Shown one piece after another: positions 23,513 to 34,485 of a DNA stretch of 64,000 nucleotides. The position numbers and the translations under genes are program-made. Source of the stretch: Azolla caroliniana (lineage: Eukaryota; Polypodiophyta); NCBI GenBank assembly GCA_043228905.1, contig JBHGNT010000016.1:5828001-5892000 (forward strand), given 5' to 3'. Below the pieces are notes generated by a model, which had not been told where the DNA came from, made no database searches, and saw only the letters and a program-made list of their open reading frames with translations. Position 1 is the stretch's first letter; every line of letters starts with the position of its first letter.

Positions 23513-26277
23513 ATGTTAGGTGCACCTGGAGAGCACATTGACATAGGAATGCGATTTCTCTCTCTTATATGTCTCCCATAGGCCAATTGTTGGCCTCTAT
23601 GCGCTAATATGTATTTTTTCTAAACATATGTATAAAATAGTGGTGACATGTACAATATGCACATAATGGTATCTAGTTTGAAGTTTTGGTTAGTGGCAAA
23701 CCATTTCTTTTGTAGTTAAGTAGTTAAATGGTGATGATTTCTGTTCCATGGGCTGTTTGAAAGCTTTTTTATGCTATCAAATTTATCATATAGTTATGCT
23801 TGTGCTGACAAGCTGACTCATTTCTAATTATTAACAGTCCTTAAAGAGAACCCTGAACAAAGACAGACAGCATTGTCAATTGAGGTTACATTAAAGCCCC
23901 CTCCACTAGCCCAAACACCTCAGAAGACTGCTGGAAAAAAACCATCTTCCAAAAAACCAAAGGCCCCGATTGCGGCATCGATGTTCTCCGTGGCAGATTT
24001 GCAAGCTGCAACCAACAGCTTCAGTCAAGAAAATCTTATTGGTGAGGGTGTGGTGGGTCGTGTGTATAGGGCTGAGCTCCCAGATGGCAAGGTATACATG
24101 CTATTCAACTGTAACTATGTAATTTCAATTTAGGGCCACAGTTTTTTGTTGATGGTTTAACAATGCTCTGGTTTTGTGCAGTTGTTAGCTGTTAAGAAGA
24201 TTGATACAAAAGCATCTTCATTGATCCAAAAAGATGAAGATTTCCTGGAAATAGTGTCGAGTATCTCGAGGATTCGCCATGGGAATATTGCGGAGCTTGT
24301 TGGCTATTGTAGTGAACATGGGCAACACTTGCTGGTTTATAAGTATTTTAGCAAAGGTGCTTTAAGTGACATTCTTCATCTTGCCGATGAAACAGACAAA
24401 AGGGAACTCTCTTGGAATGTTCGAGTGAAGATTGCATTGGGCATGGCCCGAGCTCTCGAGTAAGTTAGCTTTTTGCTCTGTTTCTCTATGGTGTGTTTCT
24501 CTGCTTGACATTCATGGAGAAGTTCCAGTACTGTGGTTTTTTCTGTACTGAGAATTTTGATTTGGTAGGTACCTTCATGAGGTGTGCCAGCCATCAGTGG
24601 TGCATAAAAACTTCAAGTCTGCCAATATCCTATTGGATGATGAACTGAATCCTCATCTTTCAGATTGTGGTATTGCTGCTTTCTTGCCAAATCTGGAACG
24701 CCAGGTATCACTGCTCACAAATCATGTCATTGGTTCCGTCACTTGTAACGGGTTCAATGGTACCATACATTCTCATTGATCTTATCCCAACGTCACTTTA
24801 AGATTATTGAGACAAGCTACCTAACAAAGACCCAAAACCTCATTTAATACAGAGTGGCAGGAATCCTCATTGTAATTGTTTTTGGGCTTCATGTGCTTGA
24901 TATTTGACATTTATAATCAGTTTAGTTAGGCAGGAGCGCACGTTCACAAACCATGTGATGTTGGTTCCATCACTTGTAACTGGTTTAAGGGGACCACTCA
25001 TCCTCATTGATATTATCCCATCTTCACTTTTAGATTGTAGAGACAAACTAGCTAACAAAGACCCAAAACCCCATTTCTCCAGGGGTCAGGTCAGTTCTCC
25101 ACAGCCTAATATTATATTAGGGCTCTATGTGCTTGAGATTTGACATTTGTAACTGGTTTAAGCGTAAACACACATTGCATTGATCTTATGTCACCTTATC
25201 TACTAGATTATAAAGACAATTGAAAAGTTCCAAAAGTGCCTTTCTCTAGAGCACAGATAACTCGCATTGTATTGTTTTCAAATCTCAAGGGTTGTATATA
25301 ATACATCCATCTATTTTATTGCAGGTCTCCACACAAATGCTTGGATCATTTGGATATAGTGCTCCAGAATACGCAATGTCTGGAATCTATACGTGGAAAA
25401 GTGATGTGTACAGCTTTGGCGTAGTGATGTTGGAGCTGTTAACTGGACGCAAGCCTCTAGATAAGTAAGTTTGTGAGCATATAACCCTTTGTTTAGGATG
25501 GGGGTTAGGATTGACATGGTGGTGCTGTATTGGAGTATTATTTCACGGAGACTTATTAAATGCAGTGAAAGATCGAGATCTGAGCAGTCTCTTGTACGGT
25601 GGGCGACACCTCAGCTTCATGACATAGACGCACTGGCGAAGATGGTTGATCCAGCGATGAAGGGCATGTACCCTGCAAAATCTCTTTCCCGGTTCGCAGA
25701 TATTATTGCTTTATGCGTTCAGGTATACAATACACTCACTTTACCCATAGATGGTATCATAAGGATTACATTATCCATATCAGCGTTTTTTAGATGACAT
25801 TTGTGTATGTATTATGCAGTAGATGATTTTTGTAACTTAGCCTTTAGATAGTGTAAAAATATCCATCAAACTAGGTTTAATGCGACATATCAATCTGAAT
25901 AAATGACTTCCCATATACAAACATATCTAGAATGAATGCATTTGACATGCCTTGGCTGAAATTAGGGTTTTTTGGTTGGTTTAATTATTTGACATTTGCA
26001 TCATGTATAAGATGAGAATTGTACCTTTCATCAGCTGAACTAAAGCTGAGATAATACATTGCATTTCATTAGCATGGATCATTTATTGGGTTGACAAGAA
26101 TCTGAGATTGTGGGTGATGATTTTCAGCCTGAGCCTGAGTTTCGGCCGCCTATGTCAGAAGTGGTTCAGTCATTGGTGAGGTTGATGCAACGTGCGACTC
26201 TTGGTAAGAAGAAACCTGGTGATGAAGAACAAGGCACAGATATGTCTCATGACTCCATAGATGATGGCTCATTGTAA
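19675..26277 (+). CDS. SRF: STRUBBELIG-receptor-family LRR receptor-like (pseudo)kinase
   Basis: Plasma-membrane LRR receptor of the STRUBBELIG family, which acts in cell signalling. Sixteen exons: 19675-19765, 20560-20695, 21007-21078, 21179-21244, 21332-21403, 21491-21562, 21731-21802, 21889-21954, 22062-22127, 22361-22671, 23838-24091, 24182-24459, 24569-24704, 25325-25464, 25566-25722, 26128-26277; joined product 712 residues. Order: signal peptide (1-24), SUB-type region with paired Cys ([14 protein letters not shown]), a run of LRRs each on a 66- or 72-nt phase-matched exon, Pro/Ser-rich stretch (247-290), one membrane segment (about 292-315), kinase domain from about 390. Gly-loop GEGVVG (410-415) and Lys431 are present, but HRD is HKN (531-533) and DFG is DCG (551-553), as in this family, so catalysis is doubtful. 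Exon 6 uses donor GTGTGT, supported by its 72-nt length. Closest in layout to SRF6/7/8. Confidence 0.93.
22850..23545 (+). repeat. Tandem duplications inside intron 10 of the SRF gene
   Basis: A unit of about 235 bp starting at CTGCTGATTCTTGT occurs from about 23088 and again from about 23323, with shared blocks ATACATTGCAATTCATGTTC and TTGCATAGTAATGCATTC. A shorter pair lies before it: CTTGCACCTTCCACGCTGA near 22854 and CTTACACCATCCATACTGA near 22983. Both arrays are intronic and explain the open frames on both strands here. Confidence 0.75.
24714..25260 (+). repeat. Three degenerate tandem repeats inside intron 13 of the SRF gene
   Basis: A block with CACTTGTAACGGGTT, CTCATTGATCTTATCCCA and AACAAAGACCCAAAACC starts near 24717. 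It recurs from about 24943 with about 15% change, and a shorter third copy starts near 25147. The repeats lie between the exons coding for the catalytic and activation loops. Confidence 0.75.
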
Positions 26278-28411
26278 GCAACTCTTACAATGATCTATCT
26301 TCCGGGCCAAAACAAGCTCTTTTAACAGTGTAGATCCACGAGGTTCTTTTAACCTATTCTTGGTGAAGACCCAAGAAATGATATGATACCTTCTGCAATC
26401 AAGCACTACTTTTTATATAGAGATGGAGCTTCTTCCACGTTGTAGGAGACTTTGGCATTGCCTGAGCTATTGATCAACAACAACTGTAATACTAATCTGA
26501 TTCCATTCATTTTTCTACCCATACAAGAGTCTCAGAGGGCATTTTGGATGTAAAAGTATTTTTGCTGGTTACATCATTTTAGTATCTCTTGTGAATTATA
26601 TTTTTTGGAATCCATTGGATTGGAGAAAATACGGTGAATTGTACTTGTTTACCCTTCCATTTATGGTATTCTTGGAGTTTTGGGAGCATTTGTGATTGGA
26701 TTTCTCTTGACATTTTGGTTAGCATGTAATAATGTGTGCACTTGGTAACTTCCTCCTTTAGATGATCTTGTGCTGTGGGTACAACATTCACTTCCATCAA
26801 ATCTGTCAAATTGGGGCTTGTAACTAATTAGCTAGATGCCTTTAGACACACATGATAGTCAACATTCATGTTGATCAAATCTACAAATTGATGAGAGGCA
26901 GTGAAGAATGGATCCTAAAGAAGTCATTTGTAAGCGAAACATGTCACACTTTGTGCGAATGTCAATATATAATGGAAATTCAACTGTTTAGGGTCTGATG
27001 GAAGTGAGAGATTTGCATCTTTAAATAGTTCTATTTATGTGTATGATGTTATAGAATCAACTTGGACTCTAGGTGTCCACGATTATGAGAACAGAGTTAT
27101 TTTGGTGTATGTTGATCAAAAGTTGCTGCAATCCTAGGAATAACACAAGCCATGTTTTATGCAACCTTGTACTCACTATGTATTCCTCTGTATTTTCCTT
27201 GTTATGATTTGATAGATGATCCTCAACATATTCACCTGTAGTTTCCATGATAGGGTTGTAATTTCTCTCATGTGAGAGGCCATTCTTTCATCGAGGATCT
27301 TACCTTATGCATGTGCAATTTCTGTTTCACCACAAGTAATCTTTCTCGTATGCCACGTGGTCATTCGCTCGTGATGATTCATTGTCCATAGTTCCCTTTC
27401 ATTTATTGGGAGCCTCGAGACCAAACAAGCGAGTAGAAAAGAGTGAAATTTCTTTGTTCCTTCATATGTAGGATTGAGTTGATGGTTACTTCCGGTGCTT
27501 CCATCCATTTATTTGCAAGTTTGGATGCCGAAATGGTGACGCATTGTCCACAGTTACCTTACTCTCGTTTATATAGGAGCCTCAAGACCAAACAAGTCTA
27601 CAGAAATGAGTGAGATTTCGTCACTTCTTTGTATGTAGGTTCGAGAGGGTAACTTTTGGTGGTGGTGGTGTAGCCATCCATCCATCCATCCGTCCATCCA
27701 TCCATGTATTGGGTAAGTTTTTGATGGCCAAATTATGGAATCCACGATAACAAACAGAAGTTTCTTCTGCCCGCGGAAGTTACAAAAAGATGCATGGCTT
27801 TATTTCCGTGATTGTATTGTCAATCCAACACGAATAGGAAAGGATAACATGGTAGGAAGAGAAAGAACTAGGGGTAACCAACCCATTGAAGGCCCCAACA
27901 TATAAGTAAGCCATGTAGGATTAGGTCCAATTTTAGTGTTCTCTCTTTAACCCAAGCTGGGTTAATGTTTGGTTCCCTTAACCTGGGTTAGGTTAAGTTA
28001 ACCTTAACCCGAGTTGAGTTAACTGCAGAAGATATACTGATATAAGGGTTTTGCCAACCATTCCCTGTGGTTCGTATGTAACCCCCCCACTCAGTGGAGC
28101 AGGCCCTCCCCCCCACCATTTCTTCTTCCCTCTGCAACATTTACAAAGGTATGGCTCTCTCTTGTGTTTCCTTCAAAACCCTAATTTCAAGCGCCCCCAA
28201 ACCTGGTTAAAAATTGTAATTCTTGAATGAAACTCTTTAAAACCCTAATGTTTTACTACCCCTGTCAAACCCGGATGCTGGTTTCAACCGTCTTAAAAGC
28301 CTAGTATTTCCCTAGTAATGTCAGTTTCGTCAAACCCTAAAATTTCCTTAACACCGGTAAAAACTTCGCGTTTTCTCCGATACCTCTAGTGAACTAATGT
28401 TAGCCCTTCTA
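26278..28411. other. SRF 3' flank and intergenic DNA with a tandem duplication
   Basis: It begins with the SRF 3' untranslated region. A direct duplication of roughly 170 bp is visible: GATTCATTGTCCATAGTT with AGCCTCGAGACCAAACAAG (about 27376-27435) recurs as GACGCATTGTCCACAGTT with AGCCTCAAGACCAAACAAG (about 27538-27597). CCAT simple repeats occupy 27676-27706. From about 27950 to 28025 there are several variants of TTAACCTGGGTTA. A short frame from the ATG at 28153 is not enough to call a gene. I see no other gene. Confidence 0.5.
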
Positions 28412-28511
28412 NNNNNNNNNNNNNNNNNNNNNNNNNNNNNNNNNNNNNNNNNNNNNNNNNNNNNNNNNNNNNNNNNNNNNNNNNNNNNNNNNNNNNNNNN
28501 NNNNNNNNNNN
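28412..28511. other. Assembly gap (100 N)
   Basis: Exactly 100 N bases, the usual placeholder for a gap of unknown size. It lies about 70 bp from the base of the miR172-like hairpin, so part of that transcript or the SRF-distal flank may be missing. Confidence 0.99.
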
Positions 28512-28579
28512 ATATTGTTAGGGTAATGGTAATCCATGATAAACTATTAGGTTAATTTTGGCGAAGATTTGAACCACAT

Positions 28580-28856
28580 ACATACAGCCCGCAGCATCAT
28601 CAAGATTCTCGCCACAAAACGTCATTGGCCTCACAGTTATCCATCCATCCATTATCAAACCTATCCACCAATCTTATGCTGAGTCCATCGCTTCTTTCCT
28701 TATTTTGATTGCGTTTCAGTCTAAATCGCCTATATTTCCCATATATTACATCAATAACTATATTTATGCCGTTTTTTTGTCTGATTTTCGTGATCTTGTT
28801 CTTGAGCTCCATTTTTGAAGTGAGAAACTTGATGATGCTGCCTACTGTTCAAATCA
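28580..28856 (-). ncRNA. MIR172: MIR172-type microRNA precursor hairpin
   Basis: On the minus strand the 3' arm (28589-28609) reads AGAATCTTGATGATGCTGC plus two G, equal to plant miR172 over its first 19 nt; known members usually end in AT or AG. The 5' arm, about 240 nt upstream on that strand (around 28822-28842), reads GCAGCATCATCAAGTTTCTC and pairs with it, with one T/T mismatch in about 20 pairs. Flanking ACAG/CTGT extends the stem. Mature sequence on the 3' arm and star on the 5' arm is the known MIR172 layout. miR172 represses APETALA2-like transcription factors and promotes phase change and flowering. The loop of about 200 nt is long. An AP2 target site is unlikely, because a target lacks the second arm and normally has a mismatch in this core. 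Confidence 0.82.
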
Positions 28857-29653
28857 AGATTTTAAGACAGACGCCCCCCCAAAAAAAGCAAAAAGAGCAG
28901 AAAGGAATCGCATAACATCAACACCTCTATAATCGTCATATGCATATATATATTAGGTTAATCCATACTTCGAATTTCAAGGTTACACAGAGAAAGGAAG
29001 GATAGAAGATATTGTGGGACATGATTTGTACAGTGACTGGCACATGAATCACAACAGATACATATGATGGCAGTAAAAACCATGGGGTTTTTCCATATCA
29101 ACTAACATAAATCGCTCATGAGTATGCAATACAAATGCATGCTAAGGCTTTGCTTGATTTGATGGAGCCCACGCTGCAGGAGTACAACTTCATGAATAGA
29201 AATATGCACACAAATGATCCATATACAGATGCACAAATATGCAGATGCAGGCTCACATCTGCTCAGATCATCCTTTAGGCTGATTAAAGGGAGAGATGTA
29301 GATATAAACAAAAAACAGAGAAAGTCAACAGAGGGACACAGAAACTCTAAACCCTAAACATACATGTATACAATAAGGTGAATATTGTTAATATGAAGCT
29401 TTTCTGAAACTTCCTACACAGACAGAGTGTAGCGAGAAAGAAAACAACCACCTCCCCCACCAAAGATTTTGTTTTTTATGCCGAAGCTAGAAGAATCAAT
29501 CAATTATATCATGCCTTTTACTTGAATTGATTGAGAAAAGGCAACAGAAACGAGGATTAGGCAAGGCAAACAGACTGGAAAGCAACAGATTATCAAGAGA
29601 GGATCATTAAATCATAATAATGAACAGAGAGGGATACATATGCACTACTATCA

Positions 29654-29693
<40 letters not shown>

Positions 29694-30213
29694 ATCTGAT
29701 CGGATCTGTCTCTGTAACTCTGTGTCTCTTCTCTACATGGGATGGGATTATGGCCATAATGAATGAAAGAATGGGGGGGGGGGGGGGGGGCAGGGCATTA
29801 AATTGAATTTTATAACAGTCCTAAGAATTAATTCATGGAGGTGGAGGGGGGGGGTGGATCCCAAATCAAAAGAGAAAAAAGTGAACAAGATTGAATATGG
29901 ATTCAATGGACACAGAAAACCATTGCTTTATATTTATACACACACATATATGTATAAAATATATAACTGAATTGTACCTCCTCTGCCTTTCCCTCATTCA
30001 TTCATTCATATTAGGTCTACTAAGCTTAGCTTCTTTTTCTTTTTTCTTCTTCTTTTTTTTCATAAAAAAGAAAAAGAAAAAGAAAGGAAGTTAGGGTTTC
30101 TGAAAAGCTAAGTGAATAGGAAGGAAGAGGAACAGAGTATAAAATCTTCCTGGGAAAATGTGGGCGAAGTTTAAGGAGAAAAGAAGAAGGAAAGGAAGGA
30201 AAGAGAGAGTCTC

Positions 30214-30248
<35 letters not shown>

Positions 30249-30667
30249 GGAAGAAAATTTGGTGTGTTTTCATGTCAGAGAAGAGGGACAGAGAGACAGA
30301 GAAAACTGTATGTATGTATTTATGTGTGTGTATTTGTTGTTATGTTATGGTATATGTATGCCTAAATCAAACCAATAATGGTTTTTTGAGTCTGTAGTAA
30401 CTACTACTACTACTACATCTATATTGCATAGCTAGCTAGCTATAACAATCTATCTATTATTATCTATGTTTAGGTGCCCCTCTACATTTAGATAGGATTG
30501 ATTGATTGATTCATAGAGAGCTAGATAGATTGATAGATTGATAGATTGATCTAAGATAGGTATATGTGCCTGCCTTCCTGCCTCTTATATATTATATGCT
30601 AATGTGTGTAAGGGAGAAGAGGTGCAAACTCTCATCTATCTAGAAAGAGACAAAGAGAAAGTTTGTT

Positions 30668-30698
<31 letters not shown>

Positions 30699-30867
30699 TG
30701 TGTTGTGTATGTATTGTGTGTGTTTGCTCGCGCCAACTACACACTCTCTTTCGAGGATGTTTTGTGGCCCACATGGCACTCGCACTTTGGAGGAGAAACC
30801 GTGTGTGCACACTCTTACTTGAAGGGGACACTCAGACACACTCTTTAGAGGAGAAAGGTAGGGGGTG
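28857..30867. other. Microsatellite-rich region, possible pri-miRNA transcript and promoter (minus strand)
   Basis: Relative to the minus-strand hairpin this is upstream DNA. It contains a CT tract at 29657-29690, a G run near 29774-29790, GA tracts at 30218-30244, TAGATTGA repeats near 30525-30550 and a GT tract at 30676-30698. No protein-coding gene is supported. Open frames here on both strands are read-throughs of simple repeats. Assignment to the microRNA transcript is inference from position only. Confidence 0.35.
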
Positions 30868-31137
30868 GGGATGCCCATGCATGTACCCTTGAGACATGGG
30901 AGTGTATTCGCACACACATGCCCTCACGAGCAGAAGAAGAAGCAGTGTATCGATGTCCCTGCCCATGCATGTACCCTTGAGAGATGAGAGTGTATGCGCA
31001 CACACATGCCCTCACGAGCAAAAGAAGAAGAAGAAGTGTATCAATGTCCCAGCCCATGCATGTACCCTTGAGAGATGGGAGTGTATGCGCACACGCATGC
31101 TCTCACTAGCAGAAGAAGAAGTGTATCGATGTCCCTC
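30868..31137. repeat. Three-copy tandem repeat of about 90 bp
   Basis: Units start at about 30870, 30961 and 31052, each beginning GCCCATGCATGTACCCTTGA and containing GCGCACACACATGCCCTCAC, a GAAGAA run of varying length and GTGTATCGATGTCCC. Differences are few, so the expansion is fairly recent. Overlapping frames on both strands here reflect the repeat and are not genes. Confidence 0.85.
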
Positions 31138-31411
31138 CAATTGGAGATCAATGTGAACCCATATTCATGAGACCAGAACAGTATGTATATCAATCATATA
31201 AGATTCTTCGAGAAAATGAAGATTTTGAAATGTGCTAAAATAAAGGATATAAGAATGTGAAATTGACTATTATGTGGACTCCATGAGATGCGTCATCTCT
31301 GACTTGTACTTTGGTACATCGAGTGTCTCCAAGTGACCGAGCCTCTAATGCTACCCAATGATAGTTCTTATGTGTTTCTATGGAGAGGGTATTTCATTCT
31401 TTGGGTATCTC

Positions 31412-31525
31412 CTAGGTAACCCCTTTGGGATAATCTATTTGCTTCTCATGTACTCTGGAGATAGTGTGCAGGTAATCCCTTTGGGATAACCTATTTGCTT
31501 CTTGTGTACTCTGGAGATAGTGTGC
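31412..31525. repeat. Two-copy tandem duplication (about 56-bp unit)
   Basis: The block GGTAACCCCTTTGGGATAA, followed by TCTATTTGCTTCTCATGTAC and CTGGAGATAGTGTGCA, is repeated directly with three or four changes. Confidence 0.85.
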
Positions 31526-34316
31526 ACGCAAAAGGTTAGAGAAGACAGAGACAAGGAGTGTGTGGGTGTGGGAGTGAATTATTACGCGAGAGATGATGTG
31601 CATGTGTCAAACGTTCATTGAAGAGAATGTGAACGGATGCATGTGGGTTGAGTGTTGGACACTTTGGCGCTTGAGGCGGCACACTTTCCTTATATCCCCA
31701 ATTGTGAGTTGCTAAAGCCATTTGAGTTATAATCTATCAACTTTGGGCATTGTTGATTGTGAAATTGTATCACCTTTTTTGCGCACAGGGTCACAATTTT
31801 ACCCTCCCCATCATGTAAGGTGGTGCTTGGCATGTATTTTAGGTGTTGGTATCCATGTCAAATCTGGAGTATGAGAAACAAGTTTGTGTTTGATTGTCTC
31901 CACAAAGTAGTACCAAAGTACCATGGATAAAGAGAAATTTGATTTCACAATTTTTACAATCGAGCCTGTGGGGGGCAACACTTTGTCTTTAAAAGGGGTT
32001 ACCTTTGTGTCAGGTAGTCTTACAACACCTTTGAGGAGTTTTACCTTGCTATAAGATCATTACTTTTGAAGTAGGGACATTAAGGGTTCTCTATATTGTC
32101 ATGTTGTTTTAATATATACAATATTTTTAATGGGAGAGAGAAAGAGAGAATTATGCAAGCACGCCACTAAACATAGAAAGAGCTTTATGATATGACTAGT
32201 TATGTATGTTGTGTGTTTATTGCGAAACAGACACATCAGAGGAGGCCCTACATATATTGTATAGAGAAAGCCGTTCACGGAGGCAACATTTGGAACCAAA
32301 AGTTGATACACCAAATCAATACAATCCATTTCGGGGAGATGCACTTACTAGCACATGCGAACATTGATGAGAAACTATTATTGTTATGGTTTTCATCATG
32401 TAAATATTAATGAAGGTATGGCATGGCAAAATATTATATTTGAGAGTTCTGTGACGCATCTAGCATTCAAATGGGCATAGTGTTATGAATGCCTTCTTCT
32501 ATACTATTGCAAATTATTGGGAGAAACCATTTTCATTCTACATGTAGGGTAGTTAGTACTACAATGCATCAAACTCATTGGCTTTACTTGTCGGACTACT
32601 CAAAACCTATATAATCCTTCTTGGTTCAATAAATATTTGGATCATGTTTTCCTTCTTTTGCATGCAGAATGTAGATTTCCAAGTAAGATCAATAAGACAT
32701 ATTGAATGTATGAATGAGTCTCGTCGATTCGATGTTGCTCCATTTTTCGATGGGTTCAATATTGTGCTTTGCTTACGTTGCATGGATTTGGTTTTTAACT
32801 TCTTGACATGTATTTCACTAGTCTTCTCATAGCGAAGACATCTAGGAGAAAAATGGGGTGATCTATCGTGCAATGACTATTTTCAAGGACTTTGGAACTT
32901 TATTGGTGTGTTTTCTATGTGATGTATGGGTTCGAAACATTCGTCAGATTTTACAATATTAAAAAACTGATGTTTAAGCTATGTTTGCCAAAAGCAAGTA
33001 AATATTTAGAAGTTTTTAAGTATAACCCAACTTTTTTAACATTTTAGAAATTAATTACTTAAAAATTTGTGTGACCATTTATATATCGTGATTTTGTAAA
33101 TCTATGAGGTTTCCTATTTATTGGCCTTGAAGAGAATCTACTTTAGTCTTGATGAGCTCATCTTCAAGTTTGTCATTCTCCCCACGTAACTTATTTATAT
33201 CTATGAGAATGAAATCATCGAATGAGCTTGATCTAATTTGGTTTTAGGGTTTGGTAAGCATGGTGAGAAGTTAGAACATGCATTATGAGTAAGGGAAAGT
33301 TTTGAGATCATGAATTCATCTTTATAAGCAATTATGATAAAAAGGAGACCATCTCAAGTAACTATTTTATGGCCTATTAGATCATTGTACCAACCATACT
33401 GTAATGATCAGAAAGATGTTAAGTCAACGGGACTCTTTATGCAACGCAATAAAGGAGGAGCGAGAAACGCAAAAAGGGTATAACAAACACACAAACAAGG
33501 TGAGAGGATCTAGGACGTAAAGGTGGTTAAGAGTGCCTTTACATATTAGACAAAAAACCATAGAAATAGGAAGGCCTATAGGTACTTGCCTATGTATATA
33601 TAGAGTTGGTAAGTGATGCTCTACCCTTGAGAATTTTACCAATGAATATTGCAATTTGTAGGGCACTTTGCAATATTTGAGATATATATATGCGTGTATG
33701 GGTAAGTTGGGGTTTGAAAATGTGGGAAAGACAACTCAAACGTGATTGAAGACGGAGTATTGCAATAGAGTACAACATTGTCTGCAATGGGGGGTAGAGA
33801 GTTCACCTTTATGATATCATTCCTTATGCTTTTGTACTTGAATCAATTACTATATGGTAGGTTGGGTCTCTCTTGGTCATGGAGTAACATGTTATGTCAA
33901 CTTTTTTGACAAAAAATCTTAGTTGCCTTATTAGTTGTGAGATATGTCTACCACAAGTGTAATCAGACAAATTTGTCATGGGTGATTATATAAGCATATT
34001 AAAGGTTTTATGTGTTGAAAGACATCTTAAATCTCTCTCTCTCTCACACACACACACCATTCAAATTTTGTATAGATTCCCTAACACACATATTTACATG
34101 TTTAATACCATATTAGATTGGGTTTTACCTTTAACACATAAAATAATTTATTTTCATCTCTAGACAAGGCAACAGATTTCATGGAATTCAATGTTGGGTA
34201 CTAGCACCTCTCGCGTATGATAACAATTACTTTGCCTTTTGGACATAGCTAGATATTGGGCATCATCCCCTCATATATGATCACTTACTTTGGCTTTATG
34301 ATGTAATGTTTGACCC

Positions 34317-34485
34317 ATACTAAGCTAGACACTTGAAAAGGTCATGTCAATACTAATACCCTTTGAGCTACTACATGTTTATTTGGGCTAGACACTTACT
34401 TGAAAAGGTTTTGTCAATACTAATACCCTTTGAACTACTATATGTTTTTTGGGCTAGACACTAGTAAAGGGTGTGTCTATGAACA
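34317..34485. repeat. Short tandem repeat cluster (about 64-bp unit, 2.5 copies)
   Basis: GGCTAGACACTT followed by GAAAAGGT, TGTCAATACTAATACCC and TTTGAGCTACTA is repeated two and a half times with small changes. Confidence 0.7.

Noticed and set aside
28153-28209. Short frame MALSCVSFKTLISSAPKPG before the assembly gap
   Set aside because: It could be the start of a gene lost in the gap, but 19 codons with no downstream exon in the window are not enough.
30604-31156. Several frames on both strands near the GT tract and the 90-bp repeats
   Set aside because: All follow simple or tandem repeats and overlap each other on both strands.
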